NCBI RefSeq assembly: GCF_020400655.1
Contig: NZ_JAINRC010000003.1
Location: 1-64,000 of the forward strand
DNA from: Streptomyces spinosus
GTDB lineage: Bacteria > Actinomycetota > Actinomycetes > Streptomycetales > Streptomycetaceae
Direction: 5' to 3'
DNA length: 64,000 nucleotides
Below the pieces are notes generated by a model, which saw nothing but the letters and a program-made list of their open reading frames with translations, was not told the DNA's origin and ran no database searches. This document shows, in pieces, positions 1-11,325 of the stretch (the first letter of the stretch is position 1; the number at the start of each line of letters is the position of its first letter). A program made the translations under genes and the position numbers.

Positions 1-291
1 GCGCTTTCCAGGTTCCCGCTCTCGCGTTTCCCTTTCCGGCGGTTCCGACTTTATCAGAAGTTTTCGGCCGGTCGAACCAGCCACTCATTTCTGAGTAATC
101 GGGGGGTTTGCTTCTCGGAATGTCGCTCAGGACTCCCGAGGAAGCTCATAGATTCTATCGGCCGCCGGGGAGCTTGTCCAGCTCCGGGCAACTGTTTGAA
201 TCTACCTCCCCACTCCCTCCGTGTCAACGGCTCTTGCGGGGCGAAGAGGAGATTAGCAGCTCACAGGGGTCGAGCGCACATCCGCCGGCCG

Positions 292-1299
292 TCAGGCGGC
301 CGTGGGGACCGAGGCGCTGCGGTCCATCGCTTCGAGATCACCGGTCTCACCCGCGCGCGCGGCGCGCCCGCCCAGCACGTAGACGTACGCCAAGAACGCC
401 AGCTCGGCCGCGACCCCGATGCCGATGCGGCCCCAGGTCGGCAGGCCGGAAGGGGTGACGAAGCCTTCGATGGCCCCGGAGACGAACAGGACCAGGGCGA
501 GGCCGATCGCCATGCCGACGGCGGCCCGTCCCTCCTCCGCGAGCGCGGCGCGCCGGGTGCGCGGGCCGGGGTCGACGACGGTCCAGCCGAGACGCAGGCC
601 CGTGCCGGCGGCGACGAACACCGCGGTCAGTTCGAGCAGGCCGTGCGGGAGGACCAGGCCGAGGAAGGTGTCGAGGCGGCCGGCCGAGGACATGAGGCCG
701 AAGCCGACCCCCAGGTTGAGCATGTTCTGGAAGAGGATCCACAGGACGGGCAGTCCCAGGAAGACGCCCAGGACCAGGCACATCGCCGCCGCCTGGGCGT
801 TGTTCGTCCACACCTGGGCCGCGAAGGCGGCTGCCGGGTGGCTGGAGTAGTAGGTCTCGTACTCACCGCCGGGCCGGGTCAGCTCGCGCAGCTGGCCGGG
901 GGCCGCGATGGACGACTGCACCTCGGGGTGGGTGCCGATCCACCAGCCCAGGAGAACCGCGACGGCGGTGGAGACCAGCGCTGTGGGCACCCACCAGTGC
1001 CGGGTGCGGTAGACGGCGGCCGGGAAGCCCCGGCCGAGGAAGCGCGTGACGTCACGCCATGAGGCGCGTCTGGTGCCGGCGACGGTGCCGCGGGCCCGTG
1101 CCACGAGCCGGCTGAGCCGTCCGGTCAGCTGCGGGTCCGGAGCACTGGACTGGATGAGGGACAGGTGGGTGGCGGTGCGCTGGTAGAGGACGACGAGTTC
1201 GTCTGCTTCCGCGCCGGTGAGCCGGCGCCGGCGGCCGAGCAGTGCGTCGAGCCGGTCCCATTCGGCTCGGTGTACGGAGACGAAGACGTCCAGGTCCAT
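292..1299 (-). CDS. SpoIIM-family (stage II sporulation protein M / DUF95) membrane protein
   Basis: This is a 335-residue integral membrane protein of the SpoIIM family. About five hydrophobic segments are visible near residues 104-121, 170-192, 211-232, 260-280 and 291-311. The family motif PHGLLEL lies at 218-224. The first 100 residues are cytoplasmic and basic. In Bacillus, SpoIIM works with SpoIID/P in engulfment. Actinobacterial members keep only the membrane domain and their role is not established, so no sporulation function should be assumed. The gene is divergent from an RDD-family membrane protein, a common pairing. The ATG start gives a full-length product. Confidence 0.85.
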   Translation of the reverse strand: MDLDVFVSVHRAEWDRLDALLGRRRRLTGAEADELVVLYQRTATHLSLIQSSAPDPQLTGRLSRLVARARGTVAGTRRASWRDVTRFLGRGFPAAVYRTRHWWVPTALVSTAVAVLLGWWIGTHPEVQSSIAAPGQLRELTRPGGEYETYYSSHPAAAFAAQVWTNNAQAAAMCLVLGVFLGLPVLWILFQNMLNLGVGFGLMSSAGRLDTFLGLVLPHGLLELTAVFVAAGTGLRLGWTVVDPGPRTRRAALAEEGRAAVGMAIGLALVLFVSGAIEGFVTPSGLPTWGRIGIGVAAELAFLAYVYVLGGRAARAGETGDLEAMDRSASVPTAA

Positions 1300-1462
1300 C
1301 GGGTCTGCGTGCTCCTCGGCTGATCGTCCACGGCTCGTCGTGGGTGCTCGTGCGTACGCGCGGGTGCTCGTACTTGCTGTCAGCTTGTCGTACTGCGGCG
1401 CGATGTGCCCTCAGCTTGGCAGACTTGCGGTGCTGGGGGCGGACCGGGGAAGGGCGGCGGGC

Positions 1463-2437
1463 ATGAGTGAGCTGGTGACGGGCGAGGCGGTAGCGCTCGA
1501 ACTGCGGCCCGCGAAGCTGCCGAGCAGGGCGCTGGCCGTGTTGCTGGACCTGGTCCTGGCGGTGGTCGCGTACGTCGTCGTGATGATGGTGCTGGCCGTG
1601 TCGACGGCTTCGCTGGACGAGGCCGCGCAGCTGGCGCTGTCGATCGCGACGTTCTTGCTGGTGCTGGTCGGCGGGCCGATAGCCGTCGAGACGCTCAGTC
1701 ACGGGCGTTCGCTGGGGAAGCTGGCGTTCGGACTCCGGGTGGTGCGGGACGACGGTGGGCCGATCCGCTTCCGGCACGCGCTGGTGCGGGGCGCGATCGG
1801 GGTGGTGGAGATCCTGATGACCTTCGGCGTGGTGGCCTGTATCGCCTCGCTGGTCTCGGCGCGGGGGCGGCGGCTCGGGGACGTCTTCGCGGGCACCCTG
1901 GTCGTGCGGGAACGGATACCCGCCGCTCGGACCGGCTTTGTGCCGCCTCCGCCGCCGTGGCTCGCGGGGCGGTTCGCCGGGCTGGACCTGTCGGCGGTCC
2001 CGGACGGACTGTGGCTCGCCGTCCGGCAGTACCTGACCCGGATGCAGCAGCTCGATCCGCGGGTCTCGGCGGGCATGGCGCAGCGGCTCGCGGCCGACCT
2101 CGCGGAGCGGACCGGGACGCCGGTGCCGGGGGATCTGCCTCCCGCCGCCTTCCTGGCGGCCGTGGTGCACGAGCGGCAGTCCCGTGAGGCCCGGCAGGCG
2201 TTCGGCGGGGGCGGCGGCGTGCCGTCCGACGGCTTCGCTCCGCCGATGGCAGCACCCTCGGCGCAGCCGGTCGCGGCGCCCGCAGCCCAGCCGGTGACGG
2301 CGCCCGCTGCACCGTCGATGGCACACGGAAGCACACCTCAGCCGCCGCAGGCCCCGCTCGCCCCCGCGTCGGCGCCGCCGCGGGAGGAGTCGCCGGCCGC
2401 CGACCGGCCGGTCACGGGGTTCGCGCCACCGGCGTGA
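1463..2437 (+). CDS. RDD-family membrane protein
   Basis: This 324-residue protein has an N-terminal RDD domain. The conserved Arg and Asp lie in the first helix (R22, D29). The GRSLGKLAFGLRVV stretch is at about residues 81-94 and the RRLGD motif at about 136-140. Three membrane segments lie near 25-45, 57-78 and 110-131. The C-terminal half is cytoplasmic, then becomes an Ala/Pro-rich tail. The ATG at 1463 was chosen because it directly precedes the conserved region and a purine-rich stretch (GGGGAAGGGCGG) lies just upstream. Earlier in-frame starts would overlap the divergent SpoIIM gene. The transported substrate, if any, is unknown. Confidence 0.85.
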   Translation: MSELVTGEAVALELRPAKLPSRALAVLLDLVLAVVAYVVVMMVLAVSTASLDEAAQLALSIATFLLVLVGGPIAVETLSHGRSLGKLAFGLRVVRDDGGPIRFRHALVRGAIGVVEILMTFGVVACIASLVSARGRRLGDVFAGTLVVRERIPAARTGFVPPPPPWLAGRFAGLDLSAVPDGLWLAVRQYLTRMQQLDPRVSAGMAQRLAADLAERTGTPVPGDLPPAAFLAAVVHERQSREARQAFGGGGGVPSDGFAPPMAAPSAQPVAAPAAQPVTAPAAPSMAHGSTPQPPQAPLAPASAPPREESPAADRPVTGFAPPA

Positions 2438-2492
2438 CGCGGAGTGTGGTCCCGTCCTGCTCGCGGCCTCCGGACCGCCGGACGTACCGGGT

Positions 2493-3107
2493 TCAGTCGA
2501 ATCGCGACGGCGGTGACTCCAGGTCTTCCAGTTCGATCCCGGGCGCGGCGAGGACGACGTCGCCGGCGATGTGGACGGTGTGCTGTTCACCGGTGTCCAG
2601 GGCCGTGACCTGGTACTCGTCCACGGTCAGGGGCCCGTTGTCGGTGGCGTGTGCTTCGCTGTTCACCAGAGCCCAGGACTGGTCCACGGTACGGGGGGCG
2701 AGGACGGGGTCGGTGAAGGCCACGAGGCGTACGCGGGTCGCGGCGGACGAGGGGGTGAGGCGCAGCAGCCGGGCGGTGGCGACGAGGAACGCGGGGGACG
2801 TGCCGGTGAAGGCGTGGGCGCGCACATTGCCTTCGGTGGCCTCGGTGCCGTTGGGGTCGGTGCGGACCCAGGTGACGCCGTCGAGGGCGGCGCCGCGCAC
2901 CTGCCAGTCACCCGCGTGGAGTTCGAGGCGGAGGGGACGGCCGAGGTCGTCCAGGGCGAGGTCGACCGAGCCGCGGTGGTCGCCTGCGGGACCGGTCAGC
3001 CGGGAGACGTAGCGCCAGCCGGACGGGCCGGGGGCGCACTGGAAGTGTTCGTCCGCGAGGGGGGTGTGATCGTGCGGATCGTGGAGCGAATAACGGCCGC
3101 GGGGCAT
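2493..3107 (-). CDS. Conserved hypothetical protein (204 aa), function unknown
   Basis: I do not recognise this 204-residue protein. It has no signal peptide or membrane segment and its composition suggests a soluble beta-rich protein. Trp residues are scattered (GWRYVSRL, DWQVRG, VTWVRTDP) and it ends in an acidic, proline-containing tail. The reading frame stays open far upstream across adenosylhomocysteinase, but that part is antisense to ahcY. The ATG at 3107, opening MPRGRYSLHD, is the first start outside the terminator hairpin, so I place the start there. Third-position GC supports coding. It is convergent with the RDD gene. Confidence 0.7.
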   Translation of the reverse strand: MPRGRYSLHDPHDHTPLADEHFQCAPGPSGWRYVSRLTGPAGDHRGSVDLALDDLGRPLRLELHAGDWQVRGAALDGVTWVRTDPNGTEATEGNVRAHAFTGTSPAFLVATARLLRLTPSSAATRVRLVAFTDPVLAPRTVDQSWALVNSEAHATDNGPLTVDEYQVTALDTGEQHTVHIAGDVVLAAPGIELEDLESPPSRFD

Positions 3108-3228
3108 GGGGGTCCTGGGTCTTGACGGGCTGATCCGGCCGGCAGGCGTGGTCCGGGGGCGATGCGGCGAGGGGCGCCGGGACGTCCCGGCTCCCGGGAA
3201 CCCGGTGCGCCCTCGGGCGCCAAAGGGA

Positions 3229-3259
3229 CAGGCCCCCGGCACGGGGGTGCGGGGGCCTG
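3229..3259 (-). terminator. Hairpin terminator downstream of ahcY
   Basis: Nine-base perfect inverted arms (caggccccc / gggggcctg) enclose a 13-base loop, about 80 bp past the ahcY stop. There is no U-tract, as is common in Streptomyces. Confidence 0.6.
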
Positions 3260-3340
3260 CCTCGGTGGACCTGCTGCCGGGGAGGGTGCGTCGGTGCACC
3301 GGCGCACTCCCCCGGCGGGCCGGGCTACGGGATCGGTGGA

Positions 3341-5183
<1,843 letters not shown>

Positions 5184-5870
5184 ATGGCGGGCAGAGGGCG
5201 GGGACTGGGGATCGCGGCGCTGGTGGTGGGGCTGCTGGGTGTGGTGCTGGCCGGGGGTGCCTTCGTCTACGGGCGCGGCGCGTACGGCACGGGCACGCAG
5301 CCCAGCCAGAGCATGGAGCCGACGTACCAGCGGGGCGACCGGATCATCTGGGAGCGGGTGGACGGGAGCGAGGTGCGGCGCGGTGACGTCGTGGTGTTCT
5401 CGATGCCGGGGCGCTACCGGGCCGAGGGCGTTTTCATGCAGCGGGTGATCGGGGTGGGCGGGGACCGTGTGGCGTGCTGCACGGCCGTGGGCTCCGAGGA
5501 ACGGGTCACCGTGAACGGCAAGCCCGTGAAGGAGCCGTACGTCTACGAGGGTGACGCCGACGGGCTGCACAGGCCGTACGACGTGAAGGTGCCGCGGGGC
5601 CGGCTGTTCCTGATGGGTGACCACCGGTCCGACTCGGTGGACTCCCGCTTCTTCGCCGCCGATCACGGCGGGACCGTTCCGGTGGACGCCGTGCGCGGGC
5701 GGGTGACGGACGACCGTACGGGCCCGGTCCTGCTGGGGACGGCCCTGCTGGTCGGCGGTCTGCTGGTCCTCACCGGTGCCGGGCTGGGCGTCGCCGCCCT
5801 GGTGGTGCGGCGGCGTAAGGCGCCGACGGTGCCGCCGGCGCCCTGGCCCATGCGGCCGGTTCAGGGCTGA
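5184..5870 (+). CDS. Signal peptidase I-like protein with Gln at the catalytic Lys position
   Basis: This is a 228-residue S26-family protein with a membrane anchor at about residues 7-30 and a second at the C-terminus (about 183-207), the usual Streptomyces topology. Box B is PSQSMEPT with the nucleophile Ser43. Box C is GDRIIW. Box E is GDHRSDSVDSR at 145-155. Box D reads FMQRVIGVGGD: the residue directly before the conserved Arg, normally the general-base Lys, is Gln86 (codon CAG). The fold looks intact but canonical Ser/Lys catalysis should be impaired. ATG 5184 has GAGAGGA seven bases upstream. Actively processing paralogs are expected elsewhere in the genome. Confidence 0.85.
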   Translation: MAGRGRGLGIAALVVGLLGVVLAGGAFVYGRGAYGTGTQPSQSMEPTYQRGDRIIWERVDGSEVRRGDVVVFSMPGRYRAEGVFMQRVIGVGGDRVACCTAVGSEERVTVNGKPVKEPYVYEGDADGLHRPYDVKVPRGRLFLMGDHRSDSVDSRFFAADHGGTVPVDAVRGRVTDDRTGPVLLGTALLVGGLLVLTGAGLGVAALVVRRRKAPTVPPAPWPMRPVQG

Positions 5871-5889
5871 GCGCTTGCCGCGCTGCTCC

Positions 5890-6870
5890 TCAGTGGCCCG
5901 CGGGGTGCGGGGTCGGGCCGCCCGGGGTCGCCTGCGGGTCGGGGCCCTTGGCGGCCTCGGCCTCGCTGTAGATGTCCGGTTCCAGGTAGATGACGCGGGC
6001 TATGGGGACGGCGGCGCGGATGCGGGCCTCGGCGGCGTTGATGGCGTTCGCGACCTCGGTGGCCGTGTCGTCGTGCCGCACGGCGATCTTGGCGGCGATC
6101 AGCAGCTCCTCCGGGCCGAGGTGGAGGGTGCGCATGTGGATGATGCGGGGGACCGTGTCGCCGTCGACGATCGCGGCCTCGATCTTCTTGATGTCGTCGG
6201 CCCCGGCGGCCTCGCCGAGCAGCAGCGACTTGGTCTCGGCGGCAAGGACGAGGGCGATCAGGACGAGCAGGACACCGATGCAGAGGGTGCCGATGCCGTC
6301 CCAGACGCCGTCGCCGGTGAGCAGGGAGAGGCCGACGCCGCCGAGGGCGAGGACCAGGCCGATGAGTGCGCCGAAGTCCTCCAGCAGGACGACGGGCAGC
6401 TCGGGGGCCTTGGCGCGGCGGATGAACTCCTTCCAGGAGAGCGTGCCGCGCAGGCCGTTGGACTCCTTGATGGCGGTGCGGAAGGAGAAGCCCTCGGCGA
6501 TGATCGCGAAGAGGAGCACGCCGACCGGCCAGTACCAGTGCTCCAGGTCGTGCGGGTGGCGGACCTTCTCGTAGCCCTCGTAGACGGCGAACATGCCGCC
6601 GATGGAGAAGAGGACGATCGAGACGAGGAAGGCGTAGATGAACCGCTCGCGGCCGTAGCCGAAGGGGTGCTGCGGGCTCGCCTGGCGCTGCGCCTTCTTC
6701 CCGCCGACGAGCAGCAGGAACTGGTTGCCGGAGTCGGCGAGCGAGTGGACGCCCTCGGCGAGCATCGAGGAGGAGCCGCTGAACGCGAACGCCACGAACT
6801 TCGATGCCGCGATGGCGAGATTGGCGCCGAGTGCCGCCACGATCGCCCTGGTACCGCCTGACGCGCTCAT
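5890..6870 (-). CDS. Cation diffusion facilitator (CDF) family metal transporter
   Basis: This 326-residue protein exports divalent metal from the cytosol by proton antiport. The start MSASGGTRAIVAALGANLAI leads into the first membrane helix. The second helix region carries EGVHSLADSGNQ, the family metal-site motif. Further helices follow to about residue 215, then a cytoplasmic ferredoxin-like domain with the ETKSLLLGE motif. The Pro-rich C-terminal tail (PQATPGGPTPHPAGH) is lineage-specific. Substrate (Zn, Fe, Co or Mn) cannot be told from sequence. I use ATG 6870 rather than longer upstream starts, which lack homology-like sequence. Confidence 0.9.
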   Translation of the reverse strand: MSASGGTRAIVAALGANLAIAASKFVAFAFSGSSSMLAEGVHSLADSGNQFLLLVGGKKAQRQASPQHPFGYGRERFIYAFLVSIVLFSIGGMFAVYEGYEKVRHPHDLEHWYWPVGVLLFAIIAEGFSFRTAIKESNGLRGTLSWKEFIRRAKAPELPVVLLEDFGALIGLVLALGGVGLSLLTGDGVWDGIGTLCIGVLLVLIALVLAAETKSLLLGEAAGADDIKKIEAAIVDGDTVPRIIHMRTLHLGPEELLIAAKIAVRHDDTATEVANAINAAEARIRAAVPIARVIYLEPDIYSEAEAAKGPDPQATPGGPTPHPAGH

Positions 6871-6995
6871 GTGGTCGCGTTGTCCCTTCGCCTCTGTCGT
6901 CCTGGTGCGTTCCGTCCGTCCGGACGAGTGCCCGGCTTTGCCCGGCCTTTGCCGGCGGATCATTCTTGCAGCCCGGCCGGGCACTGGTGCGACAG

Positions 6996-7036
6996 GTATC
7001 CACAACTGCGGTCATATGATCCACAGGCTGTCCACA
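6996..7036. other. Cluster of three DnaA-box-like sequences
   Basis: Three same-orientation near-matches to the DnaA box (TTRTCCACA) occur within 41 bp: GTATCCACA at 6996, TGATCCACA at 7017 and CTGTCCACA at 7028. They sit between manA and the metal transporter gene. None is a perfect box. Confidence 0.3.
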
Positions 7037-7043
7037 GCCTTGG

Positions 7044-8195
7044 TCACACGATCACGGTGGCGCGGAAGACCGTGCCCGCGCCCGAGATCTCCGCCCGCTC
7101 GCCTGCCGGGACGAAGACCGACCGGCCGGGACCCAGCTCGTGCTCGCCCGCCCGGACGGTACCGGCCGTGCAGAGCAGGATCTGCGGGGTGTCCCGGGTG
7201 AGGTCGTGGGCGGCGCCGCCCTCGGGCAGGACGTACCGGGAGAGCCGGAACTCGTCGATCGGGGTCTCGTAGACCTCCTCGCCCTCCGAGGACGCCTCCG
7301 GGCGCAGCACGCCGGGGTCGCTCGGCTCGAAGCGGACGATCCGCAGGAGTTCGGGGACGTCGACGTGCTTGGGGGTCAGACCGCAGCGCAGGACGTTGTC
7401 GGAGTTGGCCATGATCTCGACACCGAGGCCGTTGAGGTAGGCGTGCGGGATGCCGGCGCCGAGGAACAGGGCCTCGCCGGGCTGGAGCCGGACGTGGTTG
7501 AGCAGCATGGCCGCGATGACGCCGGGGTCGCCCGGGTAGTGGTGGGCGATGTCGGCGTAGGGGGCGTAGGCGCCGCCGAGGCGGGTGCAGGCGGCGGTGG
7601 CCTCGGCGACCGTGTGGGCCATCTCCTCCGGGTCGGCGCCGAGGATCGCGGTGAGGACCTCGCGCAGGGCCGCTTCCGCGGGGTGGGCGTGCAGCAGGTC
7701 GACGTACGGCTTGAGGGAGTCGACGCCGAGCCCGTCGAGCAGCTCGGCGGCCCGGACCGGGTCGCGGAAGCCGCACAGGCCGTCGAACTCGGTGAGGGCG
7801 CAGATCAGTTCGGGCTTGTGGTTGGCGTCCTTGTAGTTGCGGTACGGGGCGTCGACCGGGACGCCGCGCCGCTCCTCGTCGGCGTATCCCTCCTTGGCCT
7901 GCTTCAGGTCGGGGTGCACCTGGAGGGACAGGGGCGCGCCGGCGGCGAGGATCTTGAGCAGGAACGGCAGGTGGGGGCCGAACTTCGCGACCGCGCGGGC
8001 GCCGAGTTCCCGCTCCGGGTCGGTGTCGATGACCTCGACCAGGGTGCCGCGCGCGGTGCGCGACGGGGCGCCCGGGTGCGCGCCCATCCACATCTCCGCC
8101 TGGGGCTCTCCGGTCGGCTCGACGCCGAGGAGGTGCGGTATGGCGGTGGGAGAACCCCAGGCGTAGGGGCGGATGGTGTTGTCGAGGCGGTCCAT
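7044..8195 (-). CDS. manA: Mannose-6-phosphate isomerase, class I
   Basis: This 383-residue zinc enzyme interconverts fructose-6-phosphate and mannose-6-phosphate, the entry step to GDP-mannose. Visible motifs are the N-terminal MDRLDNTIRPYAWGSPTAIP, the zinc-site segment LSLQVHPD near residues 96-103, KPELICALTEFDGLCGFR in the middle, and IPHAYLNGLGVEIMANSDNV in the catalytic cupin. It is the first gene of the mannose group (manA, SIS protein, Trm112-like, manB all lie on this strand, with manB furthest upstream). The product should feed mannan, phospholipid mannosides and glycoprotein O-mannosylation. Confidence 0.97.
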   Translation of the reverse strand: MDRLDNTIRPYAWGSPTAIPHLLGVEPTGEPQAEMWMGAHPGAPSRTARGTLVEVIDTDPERELGARAVAKFGPHLPFLLKILAAGAPLSLQVHPDLKQAKEGYADEERRGVPVDAPYRNYKDANHKPELICALTEFDGLCGFRDPVRAAELLDGLGVDSLKPYVDLLHAHPAEAALREVLTAILGADPEEMAHTVAEATAACTRLGGAYAPYADIAHHYPGDPGVIAAMLLNHVRLQPGEALFLGAGIPHAYLNGLGVEIMANSDNVLRCGLTPKHVDVPELLRIVRFEPSDPGVLRPEASSEGEEVYETPIDEFRLSRYVLPEGGAAHDLTRDTPQILLCTAGTVRAGEHELGPGRSVFVPAGERAEISGAGTVFRATVIV

Positions 8196-8293
8196 GTGTC
8201 TTCTCTGTCTCCGTACGTACGCGCTCGGCGGCGCCGACGGCCGTGCCGGTCGTGGCGCCGGGGTGGGCTCGGATCGTCCGGCCCGGAGCAGGA

Positions 8294-9421
8294 TCAGGCG
8301 CCGGAAGCGAGCGCCAGGTAAACGGCGGCGAAATCCGTGACGGCGATCAGTTCCGCGAGGGTCTCCAGTTCCCCGCCCTCCTCGGGTTCGAGTTCACTGA
8401 TCGCCGTGTCGTGGCCGAGGGCGACGTCACGGGCCGCGGGGGCGGCGGTGAGACCGCCGATCGGGCGGTCGCGGAGCAGCACCACGCGCGCGTGCAGCGC
8501 GGGGGGCTCCTCGACGCGGTCGCGGAAGAAGTCGTCCGGGTCGGCGCTGGCGGCGAGCGGGCCGGCCAGCAGGGCGCCGTGCGCGGCGAGCGCCTCGGGA
8601 AGTTCGGCGACCAGGGCGGGGCGGCCGGCGAGTTCGGCGAGCGCGGCGGCGAAGCGGCGGCCCGCCGGCCCGGCCGAGGTCCCTTCCGTCCACACCAGGG
8701 GCAGGGCGTCGGCGAGTTCGGCGGCGAGGGTCTTCGCCGGGTTGCTGTAGGTCGCGATGGCGGGGCCGCAGCGCTCAGCGATCTGGTCGAGGCGGTCGGC
8801 GACCTTTTCCAGGGCGTCCGGCGGTGCGGCGATCAGGCCGATCCGGTCGAGGAGCGCGAGCAGCGGGGTCAGCAGCGCCCAGAAGACGCCCGGGGAGGAC
8901 GCGGCGAGCGGTTCCTCCTGGTCGTACGGCGCCGTCGCCATCGGTACGAACAGGCCGTGCGCGCCGGCGACCGCTTCGGCGAGCGGGGTGCCGGGCGGGG
9001 CCACGGCGACGACCGAGCAGCCGCGGCGGTAGGCCTGGTCGGCGAGGAGGGACAGGCTCGGTTCGGTGCCGTCCGGGGTGGCGATCAGCAGCAGGTCCAC
9101 GGAGCCGGCCCAGCCGGGCAGTTCCCAGCGCAGGGCGCCCGCGGCCGGGGCGACGCCGGTGGGGGCGAGGCGGACGACGGGGCTGCCGGGGCCGGCCAGG
9201 CTGCCGAGGAGGTCGGCGGTGTGGGTGGCGGCGGCGCCGGGGCCCGCGATGAGGACCGCGCGGGGGCGGCCGTCGGGCTTGAGTTCGCCGACGCCGGCCT
9301 CGGTGGCGTGCCGGGCGGCGGTGCGGACGCGGGCGCCGGCCTCCGCCGCGCCGCGGAGCAGGCCCCGGTGGTCGGCCTCGGCGAGGCCCTCCGGGGTGTC
9401 GAGCAGCGATTCGTCCAGCAT
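8294..9421 (-). CDS. SIS-domain sugar-phosphate isomerase-like protein
   Basis: This 375-residue protein resembles bifunctional phosphoglucose/phosphomannose isomerases. SIS-fold segments include RAVLIAGPGAAATHTADLLG near residues 73-92 and the C-terminal SIS half. It sits between manA and the Trm112-like gene, as in mycobacteria. That position suggests a role in hexose-phosphate balance for mannose synthesis, although manA already supplies isomerase activity. Some members of this actinobacterial family appear not to be enzymes, so activity is inferred only. Confidence 0.75.
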   Translation of the reverse strand: MLDESLLDTPEGLAEADHRGLLRGAAEAGARVRTAARHATEAGVGELKPDGRPRAVLIAGPGAAATHTADLLGSLAGPGSPVVRLAPTGVAPAAGALRWELPGWAGSVDLLLIATPDGTEPSLSLLADQAYRRGCSVVAVAPPGTPLAEAVAGAHGLFVPMATAPYDQEEPLAASSPGVFWALLTPLLALLDRIGLIAAPPDALEKVADRLDQIAERCGPAIATYSNPAKTLAAELADALPLVWTEGTSAGPAGRRFAAALAELAGRPALVAELPEALAAHGALLAGPLAASADPDDFFRDRVEEPPALHARVVLLRDRPIGGLTAAPAARDVALGHDTAISELEPEEGGELETLAELIAVTDFAAVYLALASGA

Positions 9422-9476
9422 GGGCGGCAGCCTCCGATCGCCGGGATCCTGGGGTGCTACGAGGTGACGGGTCCCG

Positions 9477-9647
9477 TCACTCGGGGCGGCGGGCCTCGTC
9501 GACCAGCAGGACCGGGATGCCGTCGCGGACCGGGTACGCGAGGCCGCAGTCCTGGCCCGTGCAGATCAGCTCGGTGTCCTGCTCCTTCAGGGGGGCATGG
9601 CAGGCCGGGCAGGCGAGGATCTCCAGGAGGCCGGCTTCGAGCGGCAT
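9477..9647 (-). CDS. Trm112-family small zinc-ribbon protein
   Basis: This 56-residue protein begins [20 protein letters not shown] and contains CPAC and a second Cys pair (CTGQDC), a four-Cys zinc site. It ends with [12 protein letters not shown], the YcaR/Trm112 signature. Trm112 in eukaryotes activates methyltransferases. Bacterial members are stand-alone and lack a firm function. It lies between manB and the SIS protein, with 55 bases to the SIS start, and is probably co-transcribed. Confidence 0.9.
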   Translation of the reverse strand: MPLEAGLLEILACPACHAPLKEQDTELICTGQDCGLAYPVRDGIPVLLVDEARRPE

Positions 9648-9720
9648 GGGCTGTCCCTTCAGAGGGCGTGTGGGTGTCTGTGCATATGCCTGGTCAGCGT
9701 ACCGCTCATGGGCAGACCGC

Positions 9721-11085
9721 TCAGCCCCTGATGATCGCCAGTGCCTCGTCGCGGATCTTCGTCATGGTGGCCTCGTCCTTCGCCTCCGCGTTCAGGCGCA
9801 GGAGCGGCTCGGTGTTGGACGGGCGGACGTTGAACCACCAGTCGGCCGCGGCCACCGTGAGGCCGTCGAGGTCGTCGAGGGTGACGCCGGGGCGGCCCTC
9901 GTACGCGGTGCGGACGGCGGCGAGGCGGGCGGACTGGTCGGCGACCGTGGAGTTGATCTCGCCGGAGCCGGTGTATCGGTCGTACTGGGCGACCAGGGCG
10001 GACAGCGGGCCCTCCTGGCCGCCGAGGGCGGCGAGGACGTGCAGGGCGGCCAGCATGCCCGTGTCCGCGTTCCAGAAGTCCTTGAAGTAGTAGTGGGCGG
10101 AGTGCTCGCCACCGAAGATCGCGCCGCTGCGGGCCATCTCCGCCTTGATGAAGGAGTGGCCGACGCGGGTGCGCACGGGGGTGCCGCCGTTCTCCTTCAC
10201 CACCTCCGGGACCGTGCGGGACGTGATCAGGTTGTGGATGACCGTGCCCTTGCCGCCGTTGCGGGCCAGTTCACGGGCGGCGACCAGCGCGGTGACCGCG
10301 GACGGGGAGACCGGGTCGCCGTGCTCGTCGACGACGAAGCAGCGGTCGGCGTCGCCGTCGAAGGCGATGCCGAGGTCGGCGCCCTCCACCGGGACCCGCT
10401 TCTGCAGGTCCACGAGGTTGGCCGGGTCGAGCGGGTTGGCCTCGTGGTTGGGGAAGGTGCCGTCCAGTTCGAAGTACATCGGGACGAGGGTCAGGGGCAG
10501 GCCGGCGAAGACCGACGGGACCGTGTGGCCGCCCATGCCGTTGCCGGCGTCGACCACGACCTTCAGGGGGCGGATGGCGGTGAGGTCGACCAGGGAGCGC
10601 AGGTGCGCCGCGTAGTCCTCCAACGTCTCGCGCGCGGAGAGGGTTCCCGGCCGGTCCACGGGGTCCGGGGCGCCCTCCGCCAGCCAGCGCTCGACGAGTT
10701 CGCGGATCTGCGCGAGGCCCGTGTCCTGGCCGACGGGGGCGGCGCCCGCGCGGCACAGCTTGATGCCGTTGTACTGGGCCGGGTTGTGGGAGGCCGTGAA
10801 CATCGCTCCCGGCAGGTCCAGCGCGCCGGAGGCGTAGTACAGCTGGTCCGTTGAGCACAGGCCGATCTCGGTGACGTCCGCACCGCGGTCCGCCGCGCCG
10901 CGCGCGAAAGCGCGGGAGAGGCCGGGGGACGAGGGCCGCATGTCGTGGCCGACGACGAGGGCCGTGGCCGCCGTCACCTCGGCGAAGGCGGCGCCGAAGA
11001 GTGCGGCCAGTGCCTCGTCCCACTGGTCCGGGACCACTCCGCGCACGTCGTACGCCTTCACGATCTGCGACAGATCAGCAGTCAC
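9721..11085 (-). CDS. manB: Phosphomannomutase / phosphoglucomutase
   Basis: This 454-residue alpha-D-phosphohexomutase converts mannose-6-phosphate to mannose-1-phosphate. The phosphoserine loop is [13 protein letters not shown], the magnesium site DGDADRCF and the sugar-binding loop [18 protein letters not shown]. The start is GTG at 11085, read as [16 protein letters not shown]. It is favoured by AGGAGGG just upstream over an ATG 11 codons earlier. It is the first gene of the manB / Trm112 / SIS / manA group on this strand. With the guanylyltransferase at 23.3 kb it would complete GDP-mannose synthesis. Confidence 0.97.
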   Translation of the reverse strand: MTADLSQIVKAYDVRGVVPDQWDEALAALFGAAFAEVTAATALVVGHDMRPSSPGLSRAFARGAADRGADVTEIGLCSTDQLYYASGALDLPGAMFTASHNPAQYNGIKLCRAGAAPVGQDTGLAQIRELVERWLAEGAPDPVDRPGTLSARETLEDYAAHLRSLVDLTAIRPLKVVVDAGNGMGGHTVPSVFAGLPLTLVPMYFELDGTFPNHEANPLDPANLVDLQKRVPVEGADLGIAFDGDADRCFVVDEHGDPVSPSAVTALVAARELARNGGKGTVIHNLITSRTVPEVVKENGGTPVRTRVGHSFIKAEMARSGAIFGGEHSAHYYFKDFWNADTGMLAALHVLAALGGQEGPLSALVAQYDRYTGSGEINSTVADQSARLAAVRTAYEGRPGVTLDDLDGLTVAAADWWFNVRPSNTEPLLRLNAEAKDEATMTKIRDEALAIIRG

Positions 11086-11325
11086 GGCCAACCCTCCTGA
11101 AGTCCTATGGGTGCCCACAAACTACCCGCCGGGGGCGGGGGCGCCCGCGCGGACACCGGCCGGACGCCCGGTGGACCCCCTTGCGTAACGCCCGGAGGAC
11201 CGGGCCGTCACGCGGGGCGGGGGTGGCGTGGGGTGGCGTTCGGCCGTGGCGCACGGCGGGACCCCGGGCGTGGTCCGGAACGGTCCGATCGCCTCGCCCT
11301 CGTGCGGACTCGTCGGCTGTCGCGC

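Noticed and set aside
6996..7036. A replication origin based on DnaA-box-like clustering
   Set aside because: There are only three imperfect boxes, with no dnaA/dnaN genes, and such boxes are scattered in Streptomyces (a perfect one lies at 18006-18014).
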